Position numbers and translations under genes: made by a program. This document shows, one piece after another, positions 47,889 to 58,978 of a stretch of 64,000 bases of DNA. Under the pieces are notes generated by a model. The model was not told the origin of the DNA. It searched no databases and was given only the letters and a program-made list of their open reading frames with translations. Numbering within the stretch: the first letter of the stretch is position 1; the number at the start of each line of letters is the position of its first letter. The stretch lies in contig BDDD01000023.1 in the NCBI GenBank assembly GCA_001972305.1, positions 479,707-543,706 on the forward strand, given 5' to 3'. The stretch is from Cephalotus follicularis. Lineage: Eukaryota > Streptophyta > Magnoliopsida > Oxalidales > Cephalotaceae.

Positions 47889-49286
47889 ATGATGCGCCGT
47901 AGTAGCACCAGAGGTCATGGCCGGATTGGAGGCAGGGCAACCTCCAGGCCAGCTGGGGATCGGGAACCACAGAATGTTCAGCCGGACGTGAAGACAAATC
48001 CGTGAGTTGAGGCCAGGGAAAGCAGGCCGGCAGAGGTCGAGGATCATGATGGGCAATCTATTGCTCAAGTACCTCCTCCGGTTGTTGTAGGAAGTCAGTC
48101 TGAGCTGTTACAGGCTTTTATAGTTTGGGCTCAAACCGTTGGGGCAGTTAGGCCACAACCTTTGCCACTTTAGTGTATGCAGCGCCTTGGAGCGATTGTT
48201 TTTGAAGGATCTGGGAACCCCGCTGATTTAGAGACTTGGTTCAACTGTATGGAGCAGATAGTTGAAAGCATTGATATATCCGTGGACTAGCGGGTAGGCA
48301 ATGCATCCTTTTTGTTGGAGCAAGGAGCCTTGCGTTGGTGGGAAGCTTTGAGTGCTAGGTTTGAGGATCCTCAAGAGATCACCTGGGCTTTGTTCAAGAA
48401 GGAGTTCCATCAGCATTTTCTTCCTCGTACCTATGTCCAGGAGCGGAGGAGGGAATTCTTGCATTTGTATCAGTGTTCTATGTCGGTGGCACAGTATGAG
48501 CATAAGTTTTTGGAGTTGTCTCATTATGCTCCTGCCTTGGTGGCTGACTAGGAGGAGAGATGCCAGAGGTCTTTGGACGGTTTAAGGCCGGAGATACGGC
48601 ATTCTGTAGCAACCATTGATTGGAATGTTTTTTGTAATCTAGTGGAGTCAGCCACGAGGGTCGAGCTAAGTATAAATGAGCAGAGGAGCAGACAAGACTG
48701 AGGATAGAAACGGTCTGCTTCGAATCTTGAAGTGGAGGAGAGTTCCTCCAAGAATCTGAGGACGAGGGGATCTTCGCCTGCCAGTGGACCAGTTGGTAGA
48801 GGTAGTTGGGGAGGATCACCCCAGCAGCAGACTTAGGCTCTGGTCCCTAGTTTTTCTCATGGAATTCCTAGGATGGAGAGTGCAGTGACTTTTTCATCAC
48901 CCTCACGTTGTCAGCAGTGTGGTCGACACCATGTTGGTGAGTGTGGAGTGGAGACGCGTTCTTGTTACCATTGTGGTCAGACCGGGCAAATGAGGAATCG
49001 ATGGCCATTGGGGTTGAAGGGTGCAACGGGGACACAAGGATTTGCATCCGCGGATGTACAGTCAACGGCAAGAGAACCAGCGCAGAGGACCAATCAGTCG
49101 GGAGCACCGGGTAGTGGAGTGGCTACTCGGCAAGCCTCAGGTTCAGGAGCTGGTAGTAGTAGACCACCTGGAAGTCCTATGACCACTGTAAGAGTGTACA
49201 ATTTGAAGACGGGTACAGGCCTTACCACTCCTGCTGAGGATGAAGGTACGTTTGTTTCTTCGGATCATGTTCCACCTGTATTTTAG
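47889..49286 (+). pseudogene. gag: TE9 gag, one frame with several nonsense codons
   Basis: From the ATG at 47889 a single frame without frameshift runs about 465 codons to TAG at 49284-49286. Stops interrupt it at about eight places (for example 48001, 48172, 48288, 48549, 48699, 48705 and 48834). N terminus MMRRSSTRGHGR is basic. Gag domain: GNPADLETWFNCMEQI, GALRWWEALSARF, WALFKKEFHQHFLPRTYVQERRREF, SMSVAQYEHKFLELSHYAPALV. The knuckle pair CQQCGRHHVGEC and CYHCGQTGQMRNRW has lost His and the last Cys in the second. Most stops are TAG or TGA where Gln (CAG/CAA) or Arg (CGA) is expected. The frame ends directly at the 3' LTR. Confidence 0.87.
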
Positions 49287-49318
49287 TTTTGGGGACAAAA
49301 TTCCTAAGGTAGGAAGGA

Positions 49319-51930
49319 AGTAATACCCCGTACCTATTTTTAGAGGATTATAAATTAAGGCCTTGTTTGGCACATGAAAAAGACTTAAGTAGGAATTGTG
49401 TTAGGTTATTTAAAACATGTGGACAAGGATGGTTTGGGTTATTATATTGATTTAATGGTTAGCTTCTTGAGGATGCTTGTTGTTCCCAAGGTTGCATTGG
49501 GATAAGAATTGTGGGAGTTGGTAAGCGGGCTGGCAGTGCTTTCTTGGTTAGTGGAGTTCGGCTTTGAGAGAGACAAGTGAGAGAGAGCTGGTTTCTTCTT
49601 CTTCTTCTTCTTCTTTCCCCTTCTTCCGTGAGCGTTTTGGATGCCCTCTTTTGCTTTTGAGCTGTGAAGGTGAGCTCTCCTCTTCCCTGGTTTGTGTTGT
49701 GTGGTGGCACGTTGCGCTGGGGCCGAGGAGGAGGATGATTGCCTGGTTTGGCTGGTTGCATTTTTCTGTGCATGCATGTGTTATGTCTTCTTCTCGATCT
49801 AATATGTGTTAGTTTGCAGACAAGGAACCTGTTGTTGTGACAGAGCATCTTGGGGTTGGTCGACGGTAGTTTGAGGCGATATGTGAGTTGGACATTCTCT
49901 TCTTTCTTTTACTTGATATTTTGTGTGCCTGTTGTTATCCTCTGGTTGAACATTTTCTGTGGGATTCAGATCCCTGTTACCCTTGTTTATGTTGTTATCA
50001 TGTTCTTGGCAGAGCTTGAGAGCTCGAATGGTTCTTGGGTTGAATGTATGTTGTTCCTCTTACGGTTGTTGTTTGTGTCAGATGATCTCTCCTTTTGTTC
50101 TTGGTTCCTCTGATATGTGGGATGCACTGGGATGTGCGGACGGGATGCATGGGTTCAGTCGGTGGTAAAGGGTACGTCCAAGAATCAACTCTCCTTAGTA
50201 TTCTCATTGTCTATGATGGGATGCTTTGTGGGAACTGCCCCTGTGTTCCATACTTGGATCTACGGTGTACTATTGTCTATGATGGTATGCTGAGTGTGAG
50301 TGCAGGGGTGTTCTCCATTCCTTTCCATTTGGCCGGGGTTAGCGGGCAAGGCCTGGATAGATACTAGCGGGAAAGGCCTAGATAGATTCTAGCAGGCGAG
50401 GCCTGGTTAGGTGGTGTGTGTGTGTGTGTATGTGTTTGGCCTGGTATGGCGGTAGACCATGGATACTGTGGTGGATAGTGGCTGTGGGTCGAATAGATAC
50501 TAGCGGATGAGGTCCGGATAGATGTTAGCGGGCTGTGGCCTGGGTTGATATGTATGTTTTGCCTGGTATGGCGGCTGACCACGGGATATGGTGGTGTTGT
50601 TCCTCTTCTCTTGTTTATCTTGGGCACAGTTGTTTTACTTGTGATGTTATCTTTTGTTGGAATCTTCCGCTTATTGATGTTGACTCTCTTTTCCTTTGGC
50701 AGACTCCTAGGAGTGGAGCCTTGTGATATTGCTGAGTTTGTGCTCCTTTTTGTTTACCTCTTACTTGTTCTGTTTTGCCCAGTGGGGCTTGATTATATAT
50801 CTTTTTTCCTTGTGCATCCAGTGGTTGTGGATGCTCTGGAGAATGCTTGTTCTTGCTCACTAGTCATTTGGACTAATCCCCTCCCAGTTGTTTTATAGAG
50901 AAAGCTGTTGTGGGTGCCAGGGCAATTTTTTGAGTGTATAAGGTAGTCTGTAGAGGATAAGCAGAGCTTCCGGCTTCACGGGCTTGTCCTTGCGCGCATT
51001 CATGGGCATATGGGTTTTATTCTTTTGTTGTATGGTCCTCGGCCTGAGGAGGATATGATATTCTTTTGTATGCGTCCTTGGCTTGTGAGCAGGGGATGAT
51101 GTTTTGTGAACATGATATATATTATTTTTAAATGATGATATGACGTGTTCTCTTGATGATTTATTGTGTTTAATGATGAGATTTTTGTGTTTTTGCTTGA
51201 AATGTTATGTTACGATCTTTTTCTTGTTTATCGAGAAGGTTACCCCAGGTCGGGAAGGTTTGGGGATCTCCCCGGGGCGGGGGTCAACCTGTGGGGCTCG
51301 TGTCCTGACCTCAGGGTTGTTAAGTGCTGGGATGGTCTATGTTGTGGTATGGCTTTGTCGTCGGGCTCTGTCCGAGGAGAACATGTTGTCCGACGACCGT
51401 CCGAGGAGAACGTGTTGTCTAGGGAGGACATGCACGAGGATGACATGCCCGGGGATGGCATTCTTGGGGAGGCCATGCCCGGGGAGGTCATGCCTAGGGA
51501 GGACATGTCCGTGGTCAGTCTTCCAATGAGGACATGCCCGAGGACGGCTCGTCCGGGGAAGGCATGTCTTAGGATGGAGGTGCAGGTATGGCTTGTGTTT
51601 GTTGTGTTGTGTTGTGTGGTGTTGGCATCCCCTGCCAGGGACCCCTGGCAAGACGTAGTATTGCGTTCTCTGCCCTGGCTCCCTCCCTTGGCATGTTCCT
51701 TTAGTGGAACGGTGCGTTATGGGCAGTGCATGTGGTGCGTGTTTCCTTTAGTTAAACGGTGAGTTTTTTGAAATGGTTTTATGTAAGACTTATTTACAAT
51801 TATGCCATTTCTTCTTTGTTTCTTCCCTGCCATGTGTTTTGGCGTTGTTTTGGCTAAGAGGAGATGGGAAATTCCTCCTTCATGCCAGGCGATTTGTTCG
51901 AGGTGGCTTCCTGAGGGACAGGTCGTCACA
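49319..51930 (+). repeat. TE9 3' LTR (2612 bp)
   Basis: Starts AGTAATACCCCG (first base changed from T) after a purine run GGTAGGAAGGA. It ends GGTCGTCACA. It carries a GAGGACATGCCC repeat block at 51364-51545 that is mostly absent from the 5' LTR because of the 0.48-kb length difference. The GGATAGATACTAGCGG minisatellite is at 50340-50550. Confidence 0.88.
51364..51545 (+). repeat. GAGGACATGCCC repeats in TE9 3' LTR
   Basis: About eight degenerate 15-18 bp units (GAGGAGAACATGTTGTCC, GGGGAGGCCATGCCC). Confidence 0.7.
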
Positions 51931-51935
51931 ACCCT

Positions 51936-52179
51936 TGTGGCAGACCAGTCGACTGTTACTCTGTGACAGTCGACTGTAATGCCAATTTCCTAATCCTTTG
52001 CTATTTACTCTTCCAACTTGTAACTTAAATCAATTTAACCCTTAACTTATACATCCAATTCAACCTTCAACAATTTAAAATAACCATGCACATGACAAAT
52101 GGAAAAAAATCTCAATATAATGTATATTTTAATAATCAATGGCACAATATACATTAATTGAAAAATTGTGGTTATTACA
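51936..52179 (-). repeat. TE5 3' LTR, last part
   Basis: Continues the TE5 LTR interrupted at 27618. It contains CAGTCGACTG motifs at 51949-51978 and ends GTGGTTATTACA, the same outer end as TE2. Confidence 0.85.
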
Positions 52180-52192
52180 TTCCCCCAACCTT
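52180..52192 (-). promoter_or_regulatory. TE5 polypurine tract
   Basis: Minus-strand AAGGTTGGGGGAA touches the 3' LTR. Confidence 0.85.
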
Positions 52193-52230
52193 AAAGAAAA
52201 TTCATCCCCGAATTTAGCTTTTACATTCAT

Positions 52231-53760
52231 AACAAGTGAGGAAATGTCTCCATCATCTAAGCTTCACGTTCCCAGGTTGCTTCTTCGGCCCCGTGAAACT
52301 GCCACAATACCTTTACCATAGGAATAGTCTTATTCCTGAGTACCTTCTCCATCCGATCCATAATCCTTGTCGGCCTCTCTTCATACGAAAAATTATAACT
52401 GATGAATCCAGGGTCGTAGCTCAAAATATGAGATGGGTCGGGTACGTATTTTCGTAGCATGGAAACATGAAATACGTTATGCACATTCGAAAAGTTGGGC
52501 AGTAGTGCAATCTGATATGCCGCTTCCCCCACTCTCTCCAGTATCTCATAAGGTCCAATGTACCTTGGAGCCAACTTCCCCTTGAGGTCAAAACGGTGTA
52601 TCCCTTTTGAAGGCGAGATCTTCAGAAAAACATGATCTCCCTTCTCGAATTCTAGCTTCCTCCTCTTTAAGTCGGCGTAACTCTTTTGTCGGCTCTGTGC
52701 AGCTAGTAACCTCTTCTTGATCACTTCCACTTTATCAGTAGTCTCTTGCACCAGGCCTGGTCCCAGCACTTGTTTCTCACCCACCTCATACCAGCAAATA
52801 GGAGATTTGCACTTTCTCCCATACAAGACTTCATAGGGAGCCATTCCAATGCTGGCATGATAGCTATTGTTGTACGAGAACTCAATCGGGGGAAGATGAT
52901 CCTCCCAACTCGCAGTAAAATCAATCATTCAAGCCCAGAGCATATCTTCAAGAGCCTAAATGGTATGCTCGGACTGTCCGTCAGTCTATGGGTGAAACGT
53001 AGTACTGAAGTTCAAGGTTGTTCCCATCGCTTCTTGGAACCTCTTCCAGAACCTCGAAGTGAATCTCGCATCACGGTCACAAACAATACTGACCGGCACT
53101 CCATGCAACCTCATTATCTCCCGTATATATAATCAAGCCAACTTCTCGATGGAATAGGCCATGTTCATCGAAAGAAAGTGCACAGACTTGGTGAGTCTAT
53201 CCACTAAAACCCACACTGCTTCGTGCTGTTTTCGTGACCTCGGTAATCCCGACATGAAGTCCATGGTCACATGCTCCCATTTCCACTCAACCACTGATAA
53301 CAATTACCCCACAGGTTTCTGATGTTCAGCCTTCACTCTCTGACTGGTCAAACATCTGGATACATATTTGGCAATCTCTATTTTCATACCACTCCACCAG
53401 TAGTTCCTTTTCAGGTCATGCCACATCTTAGAACTTCCCAGATGAACACTGTAATTTGACTTGTGGGCTTGCTGCAGTAGCTCACCTCTGATGCTCTCGT
53501 TATCCGGAACACATACCCTTCCTTGGAACCTCAATATACCATCAGTATGGATGGAGTATTCAAAATTAGTGTCCAGATTCTCACGAATACTCCATAACTC
53601 AATGTCATTGAACTGAGCAGTCAGATTACGATCCAGAAGTTCCGGTTGTGCTATAAGATTCGGCACAATAACTCCTCGGGAAACCATGAATGGATTCCAT
53701 CTCTGAAATTTCTCCAATAGCTTCCACTGTGAAACCATTGCACCAGCAATCATTGCCTTA
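52231..53760 (-). pseudogene. pol: TE5 integrase with chromodomain-like tail, broken
   Basis: Zinc region: HKSNYSVHLGSSKMWHDL...CLTSQRVK, where the second Cys of CX2C is Ser. Catalytic core: [29 protein letters not shown], then TDGQSEHTI with the Glu, so the DDE residues are present. GPY/F region: PRYIGPYEILERVGEAAYQIALL and FHVSMLRKYVPD. The C terminus KVLWQFHGAEEATWEREA looks like a chromodomain remnant. Stops interrupt at about 53307, 53140, 52970 and 52930. Integrase would insert the cDNA, and a chromodomain would direct it to heterochromatin. Confidence 0.87.
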
Positions 53761-55205
53761 CGACTCAACTCATTCGCCACTACATTAGCCTTCCCTGTGT
53801 GGTATTGAATGTTACAGCTGTAATCATTAAATAATTCCACCCATCGTCTCTATCTCATGTTGTGCTCCTTCTGGGAAAATAAATACTTTAAACTTTTATG
53901 GTCAGTGAAGATTTCAAATTGAGCACCATAGAGATAGTGTCTCCATTTCTGTAAAGCGAACACTATGGATGCCAACTAAAGATCGTGTACGAGATAATTT
54001 TCTTCGTACGGCTTCAACTTTCTCGATGCGTGTGCAATCACCCTACCATGTTCCATAAGGATGCATCCCAAACCCTTCCCAGAAGCATCACTTTAAACAG
54101 TAAAACCCTTATTACCCTCCGCTAATGCCAACACTGGAGCTGAAATCAACCGACTCTTCAACTCCTGGAAACTTGCCTCACATGAATCATCCCACACAAA
54201 ACTTGACTTCTTCTAAGTCAACCGTGTCAATGGTGTAGCAAGCTTCGAAAACCCTTTGATGAACCTTCGGTAGTAGCCAGCCAATCCCAAGAATCCACGA
54301 ACCTCAGTAACGCTCCTCGGTTAGGGCCAATGAAAAATACTCTCAATCTTCGAAGTATCCACCGAAAATCCTTCTCTCAACACAATGTGGCATAGGAAAG
54401 TCTCACACTTACTGAATTTGGCGAATAACTGTTCCTTCCGTGATGTCTGCAACACAATCCTCAAATGCTGCATGTGCTCCTCAATACTCCTTGAATAAAT
54501 CAGGATGTCGTCTAAGAATATAACGACAAAGTGGTCAAGATAGGGCTGGAATACTCTTTTCATCAAACACATAAAGGCTGCAGGAGCATTCGTCAAACCA
54601 AATGGCAGTATCAAAAATCCGTAGTGCCCATATCTGGTTCGAAATGCAGTCTTCTCCACATCACCTTCCCGGGTCTGGTTCAAAATGCTGCATATGCTCC
54701 TTAATACTCCTTGAATAAATCAGGATGTCGTCTAAGAATATAATGACAAGCTGGTCAAGATAGGGCTGGAATACTTTCTTCATCAAACGCATAAAGGCTA
54801 CAGGAGCATTCGTCAAACCAAACGGCAGTATCAGAAATTCGTAGTGCCCATATCTGGTTTGAAATGCAGTCTTCTCCACATCACCTTCCCCGATCCTCAA
54901 CTGATGATAACCTGTCCTCAGGTCAAGTTTAGAGAATACAGTTGAGCCTTGCAATTGGTCGAACAACTCCTCGATACGTTGCAGAGGATACTTGTTCTTC
55001 ACAGTTACCTAATTCAGCAGCCTGTAATCGATGCATAGCCGCATCGATCCATCCTTGTTTTTCACAAACAGGATCGGCGCTCCCCACGGTGACACACTCG
55101 GTCTGATAAAGCCCTTATCAAGATAATCCTGCAATTGAGTCTTCAACTCCTTCAATTCAACAGGAACCATTAGGTACGAAGCTGTGGATATAGGAGCAAT
55201 CCCAG
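53761..55205 (-). pseudogene. pol: TE5 reverse transcriptase and RNase H, with internal duplication
   Basis: RT starts at GIAPIST, then [39 protein letters not shown], a stop after [21 protein letters not shown] and the catalytic box [11 protein letters not shown] segment covering that box is present twice with a 220-bp period. The period is not a multiple of three, so frame is lost. The connection and RNase H follow in pieces ([15 protein letters not shown] near 53900). All is inactive. The text before GIAPIST switches abruptly to plus-strand gag DNA at about 55205. Confidence 0.87.
54463..54890 (-). repeat. Direct duplication in TE5 RT (220-bp period)
   Basis: 54463-54670 and 54683-54890 are about 93-95% alike, separated by 12 bp. 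Both encode KTAF.TRYGHY.FLILPFG and [12 protein letters not shown]. Differences at the protein level (Q/R, V/A, QL/HF) show the copies have diverged. Confidence 0.88.
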
Positions 55206-55770
55206 GAACTAGTGTTGATTGCTATAACTGTGAGAGTAAATCAAGGAAGATCAGAAGGTTTTTGAAGCGCCTTCGTCCTAAAATCAGATCTAAGTTGTAA
55301 ATGTTGCAGCTAACTTCTTTTCTATATATTGCTGAAAGGGCGAGAATTCTGGAGGCAGACGCAAATAATAGAAGGATGGAACGGTCTAATGAAAATCAAT
55401 CGAGACCTGCACAATCACAAGGGCGGGGAAGTAATAATCCTACTAAATCATCAAAGTCTGGTAACCGGGGTCGAGGAGGTTCTCGACGCAGTAATTCACG
55501 ATCAAGAACTCCTAACCGAAGCGGTACTTTTTGTGGTCGCCAGAACCATGAGGAGAACGATTGCTGAAAAATGATGGGGAAATGTCTGACATGTGGCTCA
55601 CAAGAACATATGATGAATGGTAGGCTATTTGGTGTATGTGATTGATCATACGAAAGGTACGCCTAGTATTGAGCAAGTTCCTATGGCATGTGATTTGCCT
55701 GACGTGTTTCCGGATGATCTTACTTCATTGCCGCCGAAGAGAGATGTAGAGTTCAGTATTGAAGGGCCTT
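55206..55770 (+). pseudogene. gag: Inverted gag-pol fragment in TE5
   Basis: This lies on the plus strand, opposite to the rest of TE5. It reads ARKIRRFLKRLRPKIRSKL, MLQLTSFLYIAERARILEADANN, a basic RGGSRRSNSRSR linker, a knuckle CGRQNHEENDC, MGKCLTCGSQEHMMN, then jumps to pol (ACDLPDVFPDDLTSLPPKRDVEFSI). This is the stretch missing between TE5 gag (ending at 58979) and RT (starting at 55205). So the segment was inverted, with the protease deleted. Confidence 0.85.
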
Positions 55771-58700
55771 CGTCCTTCATATGAGCCAAGGGTGAAGTGT
55801 TTGAGTTATGAAATGGTCAAATTACCATCCTAAGTGCCAAACATGAGACTCTTGGCTTTTCGGAGGCCAAATGCCTTTCTGATGTGCCTTGGTAAAGAAG
55901 GCTAAATGAACTTCTTATGTGCCAAGGGTGAAGTGTTTGACTGAATGAATGATTAAATTCACTTTCTAGACACCAAAGATGAATCCTTTGGTCTCTACCA
56001 GGCCAAATCACTTATATGTGCCACGGTTTAAGTGTTTGACTTAACAAAGGCACATATTTCCTTCCTAAGAATAAAACGTAAGGACCTTGGCACCTGGAAG
56101 CCCAATTGACTTTCATATGTGCCAAGGGTGATGTGTTTGAGTCAAGGAATGGTCAAATTGCCATTCTAAGTGCCAAACATGAGTCTCTTGGCTTTCGGGA
56201 GGCCAAATGCCCTTCTTATGTGCCTTTGTAAAGAGTTTGACTGAACAAATACTTAAATTACCTTCGTAAGTGCCAAAAATGTGGTTATGGCTTCCAAAAG
56301 GCTATATGACTTCGTTTTATGCCAATGGTAGAGTGTTTGACTGAATGAAAGCTTATATTGACTTTCCAGAAAGCAAAAATGCATCATTTGAGCTATAACA
56401 GGTGAAATCACTTATATGTGTCACGGTTTAAGTGTTTAACTTAACGGAGGCACATATTACCTTCCTAAGATAAAAACATAAGGACCTCGGCTCCCAGGAG
56501 GCGAAATGCCCCTCTTATTTGCCTTGGTCAAGAGTTTGACTTAACAAATGCTTAAATTGCCTTTCCAAGTGCCAACAATGAGGACTTGGCTTCCAGAAGG
56601 CTAAATGATCTTCTTATGTGCCGATGGTGAAGTGTTTGACTGAATGAAGGCTTAAATTGACTTTCTAGACACCAAACATGAGTCCTTTGGCCTCTAGCAA
56701 CAAAATAACTGAAATGTGCCACGGTTTAAGTGTTTGACTTAACGAAGGCACATATTACCTTTTTAAGTGCAAAACATAAGGACCTTAGCTCCTGGAAGGC
56801 CAAATGACCTTCATATGTGCCAATGGTTAAGTGTTTGAGTTAAGGAATGGTCAAATTGCCATCCTAAATGGCAAACATGAGGTTCACAGCTACCAGGAGG
56901 CCAAATGCCCTTCTCATGTGCCTTGGTAAAGAAGTGGACTTAAGAAATGCTTAGATAACCTTCATAAGTGCCAAAACTGAGGTCATGGATTTTAGAAGTC
57001 TAAATGACCTTCTTATGTGTTAAGGGTGAAGTGTTTGATGGAATGAAGGTTTAAATTGACTTTCTAGACACCAAAGATGAGTCATTTGGTCTCTGCCAGG
57101 CCAAATCACTTATATGTACAACGGTTTAAGTGTTTGACTTAACGAAGGCACATATTTCCTTCCAAGTGCAAAACATAAGGACCTTGGCTCCTGGAAGGCC
57201 AAATGACTTTCATATGTGCCAAGGGTGAAGTGTTTGAGTTAAGCAATGGTCAAATTTCCATCATAAGTGCCAAACATGAGTCTCTTGGCTTCCGTGAGGC
57301 CAAATGCCCTTCTTATGTGCCTTGGTAAAGAGTTTGACTGAAGAAATGCTTAAATTGTCTTCGTAAGTGCCAAAATGATGTCATTGCTTCCAGAAGGCTA
57401 AATGCCTTCTTCATATGCCAATGGTTAAGTGTTTGACTGAATGAAGGCTTATATTGACTTTCTAGACACCAAAGATGCAACATTTGGCCTCTAGTAGGTG
57501 AAATCACTTACATGTGCCACGGTTTAAGTGTTTAACTTAACGAAGGCACATATTACCTTCCTACGATAAAAACATAAGGACCTTGGCTCCTGGAAGGTGA
57601 AATGACTTTCGTATGTTCCAAAGGTGAATTGTTTGAGTTAAGGAATGGTCAAATTGCAATCTTAAGTGCCAAAAATGAGGCTCTTGGCTTCTAGGAGGCC
57701 AAATGCCCTTCTTATGTGCCTTGGTAAAGAGTTTAACTTAGGAAATAATGAAATTACCTTTCTAAGTGCCACAAATGAGGCCAGTGCTTTCAGAACGCTA
57801 AATGAACTTCTTATGGGCCAAGGGTGAAGTGTTTGACTGAATGAATGCTTAAATTGACTTTCTAGATACCAAAGATGAGTCCTTTGGTCTCTAGTAGTGC
57901 AAATCACTTATATGTGCCACGGTTTAAGTGTTTGACTTACCGAATGCACATATTTCCTTCATAAGTGCAAAACATAAGGACCTTCGCTCCTGAAAGGCGA
58001 AATGACTTTCATATGTGCTAAGGGTGAAGTGTTTGAGTTAAGGAAGGTCAAATTGTCATCCTCAGTGCCAAACATGAGGCTCTTGGCTTCGGGGAGGCCA
58101 AATGCCCTTCCCATGTGCCTGAGTAAAGAGTTTGACTTAAGAAATTCTTAAATTGCCTTCCTAATTACCAAAAATGAGGTCATGGCTTCAAGAAGGATAA
58201 ATGACCTTCTTATGTACCAATGGTTAAGTGTTTGACTGAATAAAGGCTTAAATTGACTTTCTAGATACCAAACATGAGTCATTTGGCCCCTAGCAATGCA
58301 AATCACTTAAATGTGCCACGGTTTAAGTGTTTTTTTTTAAGTTCAGTATATTAAAATAAAAAGAAGGGTGTCTATATGCCTTCCCTTCATACAAAGGATA
58401 AAAATGCCTCAAAAGTCGACGCTTACAGACCCGACCTGAGAACAAAAAAAGATACGGTTTAAGTGTTTGACTTAACGAAGACACATATTACCTCCTAATT
58501 GCAAAACATAAGGACCTTGGATCCTGGAAGGTCAAATGACCTTCATTTGTGCCAAGGGTGAACTGTTTGAGTTAAGAAAGGGTCAAATTACCATCCTAAA
58601 TGCCAAACATGAGGCTCTTGGATTTTGGGAGGCCAAATGCCCTTATGATATGCCTTGGTAATGAGTTTGACTCAAGAAATGCTTAAATTGTCTTCCTAAG

Positions 58701-58975
58701 TTCCAAAAATAAGGCCATGGCATCCAGAAGGCTAAATGAACTTCTTATGTGCCAAGGGTAAAGTGTTTGACTGAATGAATGCTTAAATTGACTTTCTAGA
58801 CACCAAAGATGAGTCATTTGGTCTCTAGCAGGCCAAATCACTTATATGTGCCATGGTTCATGTGTTTCACTTAACGAAAGCACATATTTCCTTCCTAAGT
58901 GTAAAACATAAGGACCTTGGCTCCTAGAAGGCCAATTGACTTTTATATGTGCCAAGGGGTGAATTGTTTGAAGGG
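55771..58975. repeat. Higher-order tandem repeat, ~400-bp unit of four ~100-bp monomers
   Basis: Monomers share GTGCCA(A/C)GG(T/G)T.AAGTGTTTGA and GGCCAAATG.CTT. Four types alternate. Type b (CCACGGTTTAAGTG or a close variant) starts at 56021, 56421, 56719, 57119, 57517, 57917, 58316 and 58851. Spacings are 400, 298, 400, 398, 400, 399 and 535. The 298 gap is one monomer short, and the 535 gap includes TE10 plus its duplication. Both ends of the array carry GAAGGGCCTTC. The unit is not a multiple of three and frames are short, so it is not coding. It sits where gag and pol should join in TE5. Confidence 0.92.
58333..58453 (-). mobile_element. TE10: short 5'-truncated LINE-like insertion
   Basis: A 121-bp insert in the tandem array is flanked by a 15-bp direct duplication, ACGGTTTAAGTGTTT (58318-58332 and 58454-58468). 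On the minus strand it ends in ...TTTTAATATACTGAACTTA plus an A run, as plant L1-type LINEs do. Tail, long duplication and truncation fit target-primed reverse transcription. The source element is not in the window. Confidence 0.8.
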
Positions 58976-58978
58976 CCT

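Larger units (their letters stand above)
45612..51930 (+). mobile_element. TE9: gag-only Ty3/gypsy element (TR-GAG-like)
   Basis: A plus-strand element with LTRs 45612-47737 and 49319-51930, a primer site, one long gag frame and then a polypurine run joined to the 3' LTR. No protease, RT, RNase H or integrase remains in the 1.58-kb interior. This layout matches the non-autonomous TR-GAG class described in plants. The gag style (CX2CX4HX2-3C pair, basic N terminus) suggests the Tekay/Del branch. It inserted at the TE6/TE5 border. Confidence 0.88.

Noticed and set aside
51166..51762. 198-codon ORF in the TE9 3' LTR
   Set aside because: It is made largely of the GAGGACATGCCC repeats and lies inside an LTR. 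The 5' LTR copy lacks most of it.
57662..57907. Minus-strand ORFs in the tandem repeat (SFSQTLHPW...)
   Set aside because: The ~400-bp unit is not a multiple of three, so frames cannot continue between units. Each ORF is a chance opening.
55771..58975. CRISPR-like array
   Set aside because: Monomers are about 100 bp, contiguous and diverged, without unique spacers. The setting is a plant retrotransposon.
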